A DNA stretch of 64,000 nt from Mangifera indica (taxonomy: Eukaryota; Streptophyta; Magnoliopsida; Sapindales; Anacardiaceae). The notes beneath the pieces are model-generated. The model saw only the letters and a program-made list of their open reading frames with translations, was not told the origin of the DNA and did no database searches. Of this stretch, positions 1-12,601 are shown in pieces (position 1 is the first letter of the stretch; each line of letters begins with the position of its first letter). The stretch covers positions 16,005,639-16,069,638 of the forward strand of contig NC_058141.1 in the NCBI RefSeq assembly GCF_011075055.1. The letters are read 5' to 3'. Position numbers and translations under genes: made by a program.

Positions 1-1722
1 CTGAAAGAAGACCAAACCGATCATCTGTACACACTTCAAGCTCTAGGCCCTACATTAACACAGAATTTTGCCATCAGTCATGTATAATCTATTTCCCCCC
101 ACCCCAAGAAAAAAAAAATATTGATGAAGAAATAAAACAAACCTCTGAGGCTCGCCTCTCAATAGCTGCTTCAAGACAAGCCATAACTCGTTGTCTCTCA
201 GCTTCTGAACTTATAGGGAATCCATCCACATGTTTGATGTAGTATTCCTGCAAAATTAGTTTTCCAGAGTTATAAAAATTAAGCCACTGCTGTGCTCAAT
301 TCATCCATGATAAAACCATCTGTAATCATACTTGATAAGCTTCTGTTGTTCCGGTGATAACTGTGCCATGATAAACCACATATTGCATATCTGTTAAACT
401 GCATAGAATGTCAAACATTAACTTAGGCCGGTCTGGGGACCTTATAGTCACTGCTGTATAGTCTCGATCACTGCAATCCATCAGTGTTACATGAGGCCTT
501 GAAGTTTCGCACTTGGGACTTTCAGGCCTCTCAAAATCCCTATCTGCGAACAACATTTGGTGTAATCTTCTTTCTCTGTACATTACCCCATTTGAAGAAA
601 TGGACATTCGTGGGGTCCTGAAATCTGTACTGTCTCGCAAGATATTACAGAGGAGTTGCTTGATTTTTGACAGCCTTTCAGGGTCTTCAATTGCACAGCC
701 GGATGATTGGTCTGTGACATGGAGAACCGCAGCAGCTCTGGCATTGTGCGTCCAAATGACGGCATTTACCACATTGCAGCTGAGGTCTGTTAGGACTGCA
801 GACACTTCCGACAGTAATCCAGGCCTATCGGCGCCAGTTAGTTCTATTGAGGTGTGTTGTTCAGAGGGGATTACACCAACTGAGCTTCTCATTGAATTTA
901 AGAAACTTGCATTGGTTTCAAGAGTCTGAAAAATGAAAAAATGAAGATTTTCAACATAAGATCTCCAAAATATTGAAAAACTTTGGCAATAAGAACGAAA
1001 TGTTGCTTACTGATTGTAGATAATTGACGGTTCCTTTCTCTCTGATCTTTTTCCCATCAGTGTCGGTAACATAAAAAACTGGAAAGCAAGATACAAAATT
1101 AGAAAATGACATGAAACAGAGATATATATATATTTTGTGAAGTAGGTAAATAAGCCATACCATCCATTAAATATCCTCCGTCAGAAGATACATATGCTTT
1201 TGTTATAAGAAGGTTTAGGTCTTTAAGAACTTGGAGAACTTCAAGCAAAAGACCGTGCCTATTGACGCCATCAACCTAAACAACAACAGTTAGATGTTGA
1301 AGACAATGGTAAAGAAATATTACTATTTCAGTTGCATCAACTACATTGAAAAATTGCAGTATTCACCTGTATAACAGTGGCATGCTCACAAACATCATTG
1401 TCAATCACCACCCTGCAGCCAAAAAATGCACATATAAGTAGAGAAATCGCGGAAATAGAGAGCTGGAAAAGCTTCAGAGAATTATTTCTCAGGCCACATA
1501 AACACAATCAATGTTGCAAAATACAAGATAACTTAAAACTTTCTGGCTCTAGAAAGAATTATCATGAGAAAGGAGAAAACAGTGAAGTAGACATGGCAGA
1601 GCTTGTCAAAACAACTGGAAAAGCAAAATTCTCTCAGACCCATAATCTAATTTTTCTTATGAATTCAAGCCTTACCTTGGAGGGTTCATTCTCCAGATAA
1701 GCTTTGCAAACTCATCTTCCAT
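1..1722 (-). CDS. ACR4-like: ACT domain repeat protein, ACR4/ACR5-like (3' end outside window)
   Basis: Plant ACR proteins are built of about four ACT domains and are thought to sense amino acids or act as regulators. Coding exons on the minus strand: 1722-1676, 1412-1367, 1275-1161, 1078-1011, 925-332, 247-143 and 49-1, with consistent phases and GT-AG introns, giving 341 codons before the window edge. The start MEDEFAKLIWRMNPPR matches the usual ACR4 N-terminus. ACT-type segments are visible at VNRHGLLLEVLQVL in exon 3, at ELTGADRPGLLSEVSAVLTD in exon 5, at SPDRPKLMFDILCSLTDMQ late in exon 5, and the fourth begins in the edge exon (DDRFGLLS). Length up to the edge fits a family size near 440-450 residues. 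ACR4 versus ACR5 cannot be separated here. No defect seen. Confidence 0.92.
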
Positions 1723-2920
1723 TGCCAAACTATTAGTTTCTTCTAGGAACTCCAAATTTAGAAATAAAATTAGCTAGGAAGTTACAACTTACAACTAAAA
1801 AATCTTAGAGAAATGGTTGGCTTTTATACAGGAAGATTGAAGAGTAACGAACAAGAACAGACTGTTAATTTACCCATATTTGAGTAATAATAAAGTAGTT
1901 GCGTGCTGGGTAGCAATAGGCCAAAAGAAACAGTTAAGACGTATAAAGCTTCTTCCGATCTGCCTCACTCCATCTCTCGTGTTAGGTGAAACTACTAGCT
2001 TCTATACTTGCATTGGCATTGAGCTTTTCGGGAATCTAAATTCACATGAGATAATCTATTAATTCACGTGTCGTAAATTTTAGATTTTTTTTAGTGTCTA
2101 ACATAAAAAAGTTTTTTGATTATAGGTTTTATTATAATATATGAACAATATGAAATTGTAAGTAGTGAATAAGATTACGGATATGATCTCGAAGGATCAA
2201 ATAAAAAAATGAGGAAAAAAATTATTTAATTCCTGATATTTGGTACAACTACCTTTTACTATCGTAAAATATTTTAGTAACATTTTGATCCCTAATAGTA
2301 ATGATAATTGTTTTTGTTTCCTAAAGTTTCTTTATCAAGGGACCAAAACGTTATGAAATGAACTTGTAATACTAAAATATACGCCTGCCAAACCTTGAGG
2401 CCGAATGAATAAGTTTTACTTCAAACAATGATGTCGAAATGTTCGTTTATGTAAATAGAAGCTTGAGATGAGCTGTGCTTCCAAAAAGGACAAACTTGGA
2501 AAGGTGCTATAGTGATACAGAATCAATGAACGTGGCTACAGGACTCAGTGACCAGCCATCAAATTTTGAGTCTTTCTCTTCATTTAATAGGCTATCAGAA
2601 TTTGATAATGTTATTGAGCTCAACAACTATACTGAAATTTTTTGTAAAGGCAGTTTTAGTCTAGAGAGTTCAAATTCTCCTGCTTTGCCGTATGGATTCA
2701 AGTAAGATTTCCTTTGAAATGAAAAGAACTGTGCTGAAATTATAGTACCCACTCAACGCCCCATTATGAGATCACCCGGGCCACCCTCAAATTTAGGTAG
2801 AATAGGGTGCAGCATGCATTTACTCTATTGACGTAAGAATTAGACAGGCTAATTCTCAGCTGTCAAAATGAAGCATGACGTTTGATCCACGTTGCTCCAT
2901 CACAAGTATGTTTTGAATAA
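1723..2920. other. Intergenic, upstream of the ACR-like gene
   Basis: AT-rich spacer that should hold the 5' UTR and promoter of the minus-strand ACR gene. It contains one 76-codon open frame on the plus strand (2475-2705) with coding-like composition, but I recognise no family, no upstream exon and no continuation. It ends at the target site of the first Mutator-like element. Confidence 0.5.
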
Positions 2921-3878
2921 GGGGAAGGACTATTTCCCACCTAACTTTTGATGCGTTTTTAAAATATCATTCATAACAAATAAAAATTTATTTTTTTCAT
3001 CTGTAACTAAACTGTCGTCTAATTTTTCAATTAGAGACAGGGGCAAAATCATCATTTACTATTTAAAACTTTAAAATTTTACCGTTTTTCGCCTCCAAGT
3101 TTTAAAAACTAATAACTAACTCATCCTCAAAGTTTGAAAAGTTTAGATTTCACCCCTAGGGTTTGCTTCCTTCTCCGACCACCACCGACGGTCGACGCAA
3201 TCGATCGATCTCCCATCTCCGACTACAAAAGACAACGAAGGATGACCCTTTGTCGCTCAGATCTGGATAACGAAGCGTCATCCAGATCTGAAAGAACAGA
3301 CGAAGGACGATGCGACGAGCGACGAAGGATGGCGAAGAGTTGTCCTTCGTCGTCTGGGTGGAGCGACGAAGAGATCTCCGTCTCTTTGTCGCATTGTGCG
3401 ACGAGGAGATGAAGATCTCTTCATTGCACCACCGCCGTCGCACCGGGAGAAGGAGGAGGCCGGTGATGACGGTAGAGATGACGTCGGGAGATGAAGTTGA
3501 AGAATAGAGGTGAAATTGCTAGTTTTGAAAGTTATGGGGGGCGGTTGTATTTTGAAAAATATTGAAACCCTAGGTTTGGGGGTGAAAATGTTAGTTTTCA
3601 AAGTTTAAAAACTTTAGGTAAGGTGAAATGTTAGTTTTTAAAACCTAAGGGGGGTGAGTGGTAAAAACCTCACATCAATTTTGTGATGAATTGTGCAAAC
3701 TAAATTGAAGGGTATTTTTGTCATTTCATCTAACAAGGGTAAAACAAACATTTTTACCCTTATGCAAATAGATATCATCCATATTAAAGGCTCATGAGTG
3801 GGAAAAATAGATTTTCATCTGCTGTGGGTGGTATTTTGAAAACGCATCAAAAGTTAGGTGAGAAATAGTTCTTCTCCC
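2921..3878. mobile_element. Mutator-like non-autonomous element, copy A
   Basis: 958-bp inverted-repeat element. The left end (GGGGAAGGACTATTTCCCAC onward) and the reverse complement of the right end match over about 40 bp, including ACCTAACTTTTGATGCGTTT on both sides. The flanks TTTGAATAA (2912-2920) and TTTTAATAA (3879-3887) agree at 8 of 9 positions, a 9-bp target duplication. Inner arms carry the family marks: CACCCCTAGGGTTT before the core and AAACCCTAGG after it. The core (about 3180-3500) is GC-rich with GACGAAGGA-type modules. Short arginine-rich frames inside are low-complexity by-products, not transposase. Confidence 0.85.
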
Positions 3879-3887
3879 TTTTAATAA

Positions 3888-5848
3888 GGCCAAAGGGGCC
3901 ATTAAAAACCATAGTTAGTGCTTTTACTCGTTTAATGTCTGCCCAGGCCAATTCCTGATCTACTTTTAGGAGTTGACATAATACGGTGGTTGCAGCAGTT
4001 GGGTTATAATTTCCATCTTCAGACAATATCATTTCAAGGCTTGTGCTAAGGATTTGTATTCGTTATTCTCCTTGCACTTGAGATATTCCGACTTTTACCT
4101 CGTGTCTCAAATTTTCAAGACAATTTCACACCTGAGCAAATCATGTGTTTTCTTATTTTAATAGTGTAAGTTTGACATAGAAAAAGAAAAAAGAAAAAAG
4201 AATTTGGGGAGAAAATGCTGATAATAAGGATAACATTATTGTGAGACAAAAAGATTTTAAGAAGATTTCCTTGCTTCTTCTGGTGATACCAAGAAAATGT
4301 AAGTGATTGCTTGTCTGTTTCCAGTACATAAGTTAGGTTACAGATTTATCACCATCAATCATGGTGAATTAAAGTAGCAACCATTGCTGAAACTGCAGTC
4401 AATTCACGAGTGTCAGGAATTTTCCCTCATTAGCTTGACCTTCTGAGTTCGGCAAGGCCTTTTTTATTCAACAAATGCATTTAGACAGTGTGCATGGAAT
4501 AAAGTTGGATCCCAAATGCACACTTCCCCATATCTAGACCCAAAACCAATTACCCCAGAACCATGCAAGCAGGAACAAGACTCCGATTCACTCCTTCTGA
4601 ACACCTGTTGGGCACTGATTTTAGTGTCTGGGGAAAGAACAACACATGTTACACATTTAGAGGAAGAATACAAAACGCAGAATCATCATATCTCCCATTA
4701 GCTTTAGCTGTTAAATATAAATGAAGTATGAAAACTACCTAGTGATGAAGTGAATGATCATATGGCTATAATATAGCAGCTGATCAATCCCATTCTATTT
4801 CTCAGTGTATTTTGCTTAGTTCTACATCCACCAAAAATACCATTACCCACTTTTCACTTAACATTATTGAATCCTGATCCATGAAAGATTAAAATATGGT
4901 GTAGGGTATGTGCTATAGCATAGATTCATTCAGCTATATTTACTTGCATCAATGTGGATCTCCCACTTTCTACAATTATCTTTTTTAAAAAAGGGAGGCC
5001 CTCTGCATATGTTGAGCAATGATTATGATGATTTAATTTTGTTCCCCTTCAGAAAACATCGCCTGCTCTTGGAAACATTTTGCAAATGTTAATGAGAATT
5101 CTTCATCCACTGCCTACCTAGCCTCATTCTTGTTGTTGTCCCAGCTAATTATTCTGTTCATCTCCTCCAACCGTGGTCATTTTCAAATGGGTCATCCTTC
5201 TAAAGTAAAACGACCCAACTACTACATTTACTTCAGCTTTTGGATGGTTGCTTTGTGCTTGAATGAAGTTTGTATTACTATATGAATTAATTATTTTCTG
5301 TTTACATACTGTTCCCAGCTGGTTGATTCCTTGAATCGGTAAATGCATTTAATTAAATTTGAAATTGTTGTTTGGGCACTAAACTTTCGATCCTTATCCA
5401 CTCTTTCTCTGAAAATTGTATTTGGTTACATATTCAGCAAAGATAGAATACATGATTCAAAGGGGGCTGTTTGAGTGTCAAACGCTCGAGCTTTTAAGCA
5501 CAGGAATAAAAAATTAAATTTTTTTGTGTGATATTTGAAGATTAAAATTTTAATTTATTTAATATAATAGATTTGAGATTTTATCTGTTTGATATTATTA
5601 ATTTAACCCTAAAATGATGCTCCAGCTCAAATACCTTTTTCTTTTTCGATATAAAAAATATAATCAGACTATAAATAAATCAAACCTAAACACGAGAAAA
5701 ATATAAAAATAGTTTAGTGGGCAGATTTGGGCCTGGAGCCTCTATAAAATGGGCTGAGTTGACGGTTTGTCTAGGTCCATTCCCTCCCTAACAAAAGAAT
5801 AATAATGACTCTTTAACAAAAAATGGAGGGAAACAGGGAGACTCAAAA
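3888..5848. other. Intergenic, including a possible gene fragment
   Basis: No complete gene is recognised. On the minus strand at 4673-4464 a 69-codon frame holds VTCVVLSPD and SRYGEVCIWD, which resemble WD40-repeat strands and end in a stop. Nothing upstream continues it, so it may be a relic of a WD40 gene tail. The last 200 bases form the RMI1 promoter and leader. Confidence 0.4.
5743..5749 (+). promoter_or_regulatory. Candidate TATA box of RMI1
   Basis: TATAAAA lies 100 bp before the RMI1 start codon, a plausible distance for a short 5' UTR. No other core element is clear. Confidence 0.45.
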
Positions 5849-8800
5849 ATGCCCAGACGTCGCCTCAGACTCAACTGCTCTTCTGATTCCGAGCAAGAAG
5901 AAGAATTAAACCAACCACAATCCCCACATCTCCATCAAAATAACCAACAGACTACTATTGTTCACCCACCCGTCGAATTTTCTCCTTCAACTACTAATTC
6001 TAACTCGAACCTTAACCCTAATCCCTATCCTACCGAGCCCCTCCCTAACTCCGACGAAGACGATGAAGATAACTCCTTCATGGAACCCCCGCCCACAGTA
6101 CCAACTGATTCTCCGATTTCAGATATGCTGTTGACTCTTGGATTGAGGTTGAAGAGAGATTGGCTAGATTCTTGTATTCAAGGACTTGAGAGTTCCGTTT
6201 CGGGTTTCTCAAACCTCGCTGTTTCGGCAAAAGCAAAGCTTTGTTTTCAGCAGTTTTTGTTTGCAGATATGACTTATTGTGGTGCCGGTGTGCTTCCGAA
6301 CAATTTGGATTCATTGCATCTGGTGGATCTCAAGGGACCTTTTGTTTTGCAGGTTTGTGTATGTTTACTTTGTCATATTTATTTCATTTTCTTTTGAATT
6401 GATATATTTTTTAAATTTATATTCAAATTTAGTGTAAAATTATTAACTTTGGATATGCATTTTTTTTCTTTAAACAGTTTTAGTGGTATGGAATTTTATT
6501 TTTCCAGGTTGATGAAATAGTTCATATCAGCTGTCCTCTACGAGGCAGGTATCAGGATGCAGCTCCTGGGATCAAGAGGTGCCTCAAGTTGTCCATGACA
6601 GATGGTGCTCAACGTGTGTTTGGCATGGAGTACAGGCCAATTAAAGATCTCAAAGTTTTGACACCTGCTGGATTGAAGGTTTTCATTTTTTATTTAATGG
6701 ACCATCAACGGTCCTCTCCTTTTGCAAAAGAAATTTCTATTTTGCGGCTGATAGTGTCTGGTTACAAGGTTAAAAAGCTTCAGAGTTTAATGTTTATACT
6801 ATATTGTGGGATAGTTCATTTTCAAAGAGGTTTACGCTCCCTTTGGACTACCGCAGAAGGTGCATAGGCAATGCACATAATTGTGTAGTCATGGGTAACG
6901 TTGACATTCCTGACAGTTGTATCAAATTGGGGAAGGTGCTTGCTGCGGATTTAAGGTGTTTGAATTGTTAATTGAAGGCTAACTTAACTGTAACATGATT
7001 GTAAGTCAAATGGTTTTCTGCTTGTCAATGCTTGACAGCAAAATTAAAACTAAAAAAGAGCGGTTTTGATGCATTATGTGTGAAAGTATTTTCTGCTTAT
7101 TGGTGTGGTCTATTCCCTGTTTTTGCTCATACAAAATTTAACCTTTTCCGGACAGGGTATACTTTCCCTTTTTCTTTTGCTAGTATATTGGCTGTGTCCT
7201 CTTACTTGTCATGCAGTTTACTTGTTATATTTGCATCTGAACTGTTTCTTGACTTGACTATTCTTCATGCCAAGTGATAACTAGTCTCTTTTCATTGCTC
7301 AGTCGTTGTTATTCCTTTCTGGATGTCAGGTTGTCATCTGTAATGTACATATACGGCATGGACTACTAATGCTGGTTCCTGAAGCTATAGAAGTCCTTGG
7401 AGGAATGGTGCAGGAGTTGGAAGTGGCGCGCCAGCATCTTGTTGAGGAAGTAAACAAGCCACCTAGGGGCAAAAGGTATTTTTTGACCTTTTTGCAGATT
7501 TCCAACATATTGCTATGTATGTTGTACATCGCAATGTTACCAACAAGATGTTTCTCCCCCATATGTATTACCTGGCACATAACTTGATTTCACTGAATTT
7601 TCACTCTCAATATCTTGACATATCCTTGTTATGAGTGGAAAGTGATATTGGTTGCTATGAACGGTTGATGTTGTAGAATTATCCACACCCAACTTTCTAT
7701 GCATACAACTTATATTTAGTTAGTGCTTGTGTTGAGGGATAAGAGTTTGCTTATTATAGCAGATACTGGATGGAAGCTTGATTTCAAAGTGTATATGTGG
7801 GTGGAATAATTTGATTAAATTAGTTATAGAGAGTGTTGTAGTTTTAGAACTGTTGCATGGCAAAATCCTTTGTGACTCTAGAGGTCAGGGAGTATGGTCT
7901 AAATATTGTATGGTCACTTTTTATTTTCATATTTGTGAAGTGGTATCATAGGTGGATTTTTATCAAAACTAAAAGGTACATTTGGTTTGAAGGAATAAAA
8001 GATTATTTTGGTTAATCTATCTTTTATTACTAATATTATTCTGTTTGGTTTGTATGATAATAAAATATTAAAGTATTATTTTATTATTAAGTTGATGTGA
8101 CAGGTAATACATTACTGTTTTCTCTTTAGATATTAAAAAATTATCAAGGTAATCTTAATTTTGTTATAATTTTATCATTTTTTGATGAAGTTAATCTAAC
8201 ATATTAAAGACATTTAAGTAAAATAATATCTTAGTATTTTTTTTATTATTATCAATTAAACATAATAATTGTTTATACATACCAATTTGTTCAAATAAAT
8301 TATAATTTATATTCATTAATTTTTAAAATATTCTATTTTTGTGGTAATCTTTCAATTTTGGTAATAAAAGATTCCTTGAACCAAACACCCTAAATGTTCT
8401 TTTAAATTCCACTGCCTGACGCCTTCATGTGCTTGATCAAAGGGCGATTATTTTTACTAAACCTAATGCAGGACAAGAACAGGAGTGGTTCCTTCTTTAG
8501 CTACTAGGGCTACTCTTGCTGCATGGCCTTCAAATGGTTTCAATGTTACTGGGCAGACTGATAGTTCAATGTCACAGAATGCAACTTCTTTCAGAGCAAA
8601 TGAGCAAGCTCGGCAGACAAATGGTTCAGCATCACAGAATGCGTCATCCTCTCGAGCAAATGAGCAAGACTGGAAGACCAATAGTTCAGCATCACAAAAT
8701 GCAACTTCCTTCCAAGCAAATGAACAAGGTTAGTATTTCTTATAGTCATTTGTACTTTTTGTTATTATACTCTTGAAGAGACAGGGACTTAAAGGTTTGG

Positions 8801-10593
8801 GGGTCAAAGAACTTTTTTAATCTGTCAAATACCTACAATAAGTTCATGTAGCATCCATAATGTGTGTGCTAGACATACCATGTGATCTTTAGGGGAAATT
8901 ATAAATTTTATGCTTTTGCATTCTTAACATTCTTTCTTTCTTTCCTTTTTATTATTTTAAAATTTAAAATTATCTTAATTTAGTTGATGTCTCTGTTCTT
9001 TTCTAGTTTAGGGACAAGTCTATGTAGAAGAATAGGTCTTTTGGTGGTTGACTCAATGAGTTGAGGTTAAACCAAACCCTTCAGAAAACGATAACAACAT
9101 TTATGAGGCATGTTTCAAGATATAACTATAAGTCAGTATATTATGTATGTGTGATTGCTTGTTTGATGCTTTAGTTAGTAAAATGTGGATTGATATATGT
9201 TGGACTTCATGATTCATTAACATAGAGTAGGCAGTTGGAGAGCTTATGATGATTTTCATGTAAAACATCTCCTTTATTCATGGACTTTAGGTGCTCCTGT
9301 GGTTGTGTCAGGCACCAATATCAGTCAAAGAAGTACAGTTGTTCCAATCAATAGGGTGGCTATGGCTAATTCATCATCTAATGTTGTCATGGATTTTGAG
9401 GAGATGCGTATAGATGCTGTTCCCACAAGCCACGTAAATTCATCAGCCAACTTAAACTCTGGTGCTGTATTCGATGCTGAGGATGTTAGTATGGTTGATG
9501 AGGTTGAACACCCACTGATATTAACTGGAGAACGTGAAAGCCCTTTCACTTATTTGGCGAGTTTGTCAGCAAAGTGGGCTGCAATGAAGGAGAAAGCCCC
9601 TTCTGTTCAGGGTAAAATTAAGGTTTGTCCAACACATTCATATTTTCCATTATCAGTTGCTTGTCTCCTTTTGTTGATTATCTTTTAGCACTGAGCTTCT
9701 ATTAGATTATGGCATATTTTGCTGGCTCCTCTCGTGCTAATTTAGTCCAATTCATTCAACAAAGTCAAATAATTAATATGACCGCTCATTGTATTGGTAA
9801 TATATTTCAGATGAAAAAAATGTAAAGTGAATATTTTCAGGCTAAAAAATAGTCTTTGAAACGATATGCACTCATGTTGTGGAATAATATTAAGCTAATC
9901 GGTAAATTCTCATTGTCCACCAGTTTCATTATGCGTTTATATTTGAATGTTGAATTTATGTTTTGCAGTGTTTTTTAACTGGTGTTAAGAGATTCCAATA
10001 TAAAGGGAGAGAAACATATGAGCTCCTGGTTTATGTTGATGATGGTAGCCTCATCTCTGAAATCCTGATTGACCACAGCGTAAGTTGAATTTTCAAAAAT
10101 TGATGCTATGAGGTTGTTATAAATATGAAATGCTGATTAGGTTTATATGTATTTTTAGGTTGTACAGAATGGAATAGGTTATACTCCTGCGGAGGTAACT
10201 GCAGCTCTTTCCTCATCAGATACGAAAACAGTTAGTGACATGAAGGAAACTTTCAGACAGTTTCAATTACTTTTAGTGAATTTTGAGGTAATATTGCTGA
10301 CTACACAATATTATAACCTTCTGCTAGATGATTAATATGACCGATTCTGCTTAAGAGATGGAGGATTCCTGTCATGTTACCGACATGTTTACTTAATTAC
10401 CTGGAATTTTTTGTTGCAGGGGACAATGCTTTTGGAGATGAACGAAACATCTCCTCATCCAATTGCTCTCGAGATGACCCAGGGCTGTCCTCCATCTGAT
10501 GCAAGGTTGCTTCTGAGACGACTGAAGCCCCCTCCTGCTCATGCCCAAACTCCACGTTGTTCATCCATTAATCCCATTGAATTATCTCCTTGA
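5849..10593 (+). CDS. RMI1: RecQ-mediated genome instability protein 1 (RMI1/BLAP75)
   Basis: RMI1 is the OB-fold scaffold of the nuclear RecQ helicase-TOP3A-RMI1 (BTR) complex, which dissolves double Holliday junctions and limits crossovers. Exons: 5849-6352, 6508-6678, 7330-7475, 8472-8728, 9291-9622, 9969-10079, 10159-10287 and 10420-10593; phases close to a 607-residue protein, similar to plant homologues. Residues 1-80 are acidic and disordered. The helical N-terminal unit follows (LKRDWLDSCI near residue 105), then the first OB fold with PLRGRYQDAAPGIKRCLKLSM and the end of strand VVICNVHIRHG. Exon 4 is a Ser/Asn/Gln-rich linker with three tandem repeats. The C-terminal OB fold starts at CFLTGVKRFQYKGRETYELL (from residue 471). 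Intron 3 carries a MITE. The start is the first in-frame ATG and gives an open 168-codon exon. Confidence 0.93.
7975..8390 (+). mobile_element. Tourist-like MITE, copy 1 (in RMI1 intron 3)
   Basis: About 416 bp. The left end GGTACATTTGGTTTGAAGGA and the reverse complement of the right end, GGGTGTTTGGTTCAAGGA, form terminal inverted repeats. A TAA flanks the right end and is present just left of the element, compatible with the 3-bp TWA target of PIF/Harbinger MITEs. The interior matches the copy at 19001-19470 in reverse orientation, including AAAAGATTA, a CAGGTAATA stretch and ATTATCAAGGTAATCTT. Confidence 0.7.
8560..8728 (+). repeat. 60-bp coding tandem repeat in RMI1 exon 4
   Basis: Three units begin at 8560, 8620 and 8680 (the last is cut at 49 bp by the splice donor). 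Each encodes a diverged copy of a 20-residue unit with the core SQNAxSxxANEQ. The units differ mainly by point changes, so this is an in-frame minisatellite in the linker between the two OB folds. Confidence 0.85.
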
Positions 10594-11126
10594 TTTGGCC
10601 CTCTTCCACCAGTCGTCTGAGATAGAAAATTGAAGGATGATGAAAATAGGTTTCAATGAAAATCTGTAGTAGTTCCAGATTTTATTTTCGTTCTAGTCCT
10701 CCTTTAAGCCTAGATTCTTCTATATTCGATTTTCTAGTCATTCTTTAAATCGCTTACAAGAAGGGACCGCGAAACCAATGAAAGGGCATGAAGATTTGAA
10801 TGATGAACTGCTTATCGTGTTCCTGGTTGCTAGACTGTAGTTTTAGGTAACTGGAGCAAGGGATCGATTTGTTCTAGAGAGAATTACACTGACTGCTGTC
10901 TGTCCTACGGAGAAGAGTGAGAATGCATCAGATGACAATGCGAAGTGATTATGTTTTTGGCGAAAATGAGATGCCGCCACCGATGTATCAAGATTTGGAT
11001 AATGATAACCACAACCAAATTGTATCTAGATTTGGATATTAGATAAATGCAATTTTTATAAACTGCTAAAGACGCTATAGCCACTTGATATAAGAGAAAT
11101 CAAGTTATGTTTTCCCATTTCGACAT
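10594..11126. other. Convergent 3' region between RMI1 and HSD copy 1
   Basis: Holds the 3' UTRs of the plus-strand RMI1 and the minus-strand dehydrogenase, which converge here. No further gene or repeat is seen. Confidence 0.6.
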
Positions 11127-12601
11127 TTAGTATGGAGACCGCCTATACCTTTCATGATCTAGACGGGCCGTGAGCTCATGAAATGGGACTGTGTTTGGGG
11201 TTAGAAATTCCTTTATCCCTCTAACGATATCCAGCAACCTCTTGCTTACTGCGTCTCTCTGTGAAGCCCCAGGTCCAGTGACCAGTAGCATGTGGTTGAA
11301 ACACTCTATTATCTCTGGCCAAAACGCTTTCAAGAAAAATGACACCCTGACCCAAGATGGCTCTGCTAAGTATTTGTCTCCGCGGCATGCACTGTTAACA
11401 ACAGCTTGTGCACACTCTTCGGTTGATCGGACTGGCATCAAGCTTACTCGAACCTTAACAGCAAAAGTCAGTTAGAAGTGATTTAATTACAATAACAATC
11501 AAGCATGTGTAGAGTAGTTACATCTCTCATTTCTTTGTCTACTTCCAATTTGCCTGCTTTGTTTAGGAACTTCCCTTCAGTCATTTCTGACTCGATCACA
11601 CCAGGACTCACGATTGTTATTCTAATGTCCTCCCCATATTCAACTCTTAATGTCTCGTATAAAGCAATTACAGCTGCTTTGCTTGCCTGGAATCATGGGA
11701 AAATTTTTATTGATGACTATTGATAGTAAGAGAGTAAAAAGAGAGAGTCGATCAAAGAGATTTCCTACACAATAGATGGTCATTCTTGGCACAGGTAACC
11801 ATCCAGCAGCAGATGCAATGGCAATGATCTTTCCTTTGCTCTGCTTTAGATATGGAATTGCGAAGCAAGCGCTATAAGCTGAGCCCCAGAAGTTGATGTC
11901 CTAAGAAAAGATAGTGAAAGTGATTCATCTGAAAATAATTGAGCATTAACAGTGGTTGCAGTTAAGAGTATTACCATGGCTGGTGCGGCTCTCGTAATGT
12001 CGGGGTAGTCTTCAAACATGCAGACTGGAGCGACACCAGCATTTGCCACAAGATGGTCCACTGTTTACACAAAATTCCATTAACACGTTATAAATTCCTG
12101 AAAAAAGCCCGAAAATACGGAAGCCCCTTTCTCCACTTACATCGACCAAAGTGCCTCACTGTTGCCTCAGCAAAATGCTTACAGTCTTCCACCTTGGTAA
12201 CATCTCCGGGAATGACAGTAACATTAGGTGAACCAATCAGCTCTGCTCGTCTGGCAACTTCTCGGAGCCGAAGCTCTCTTCTGGCGACTAAGGCTAAACA
12301 AGCTCCTCTCCTAGCATACTCATAAGCAAGATGCTTCAAAACGACACAACCACACCTATGAATTTACTAATGAAAGCATCGGTATTCAGAGCTAATAAGT
12401 ATATAGAGTGGTGCAAACCTCGCCGATGACTGAAGATGCTCCAGTAATAAGTACAACTTTTCCAGCCACATCTTCACTGAATATGGTTCTTATGGTGAAT
12501 AGGAGAAACTTGAATAAGAAATATGGTGGCATGAAGAAGGGCAGCGTAACAAGCGCTACAAAAGGAACTGTAACGTTTAAGAACTTATTGATCAATTCCA
12601 T
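11127..12601 (-). CDS. HSD1/steroleosin-type short-chain dehydrogenase, copy 1
   Basis: Plant 11-beta-hydroxysteroid dehydrogenase-like proteins (steroleosins) are NADP(H)-dependent oxidoreductases on oil bodies or ER. Exons on the minus strand: 12601-12419, 12333-12141, 12060-11975, 11900-11769, 11686-11522 and 11453-11127, giving 361 residues. Residues 1-40 form a hydrophobic anchor with the PP-Y proline knob. The SDR core shows the NAG motif (ANAGVA, exon 3), catalytic Ser184, Tyr197 and Lys201 (YCASK), and the SPGVIESEMT stretch. Oddity: the cofactor loop reads TGASSVIGE, with Val58 where the family has Gly (TGASSGIGE). Exon sizes 183/193/86/132/165 equal those of copy 3. It may be active with altered cofactor binding, or functionally impaired. 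Confidence 0.9.

Noticed and set aside
3134..3601. Arg-rich overlapping frames on both strands in element copy A
   Set aside because: They come from the GACGAAGG-type core repeats of a non-autonomous transposon and overlap in several frames; no protein family fits.
7032..7277. 81-codon hydrophobic frame inside RMI1
   Set aside because: Lies in intron 2; no family match and not needed for the RMI1 model.
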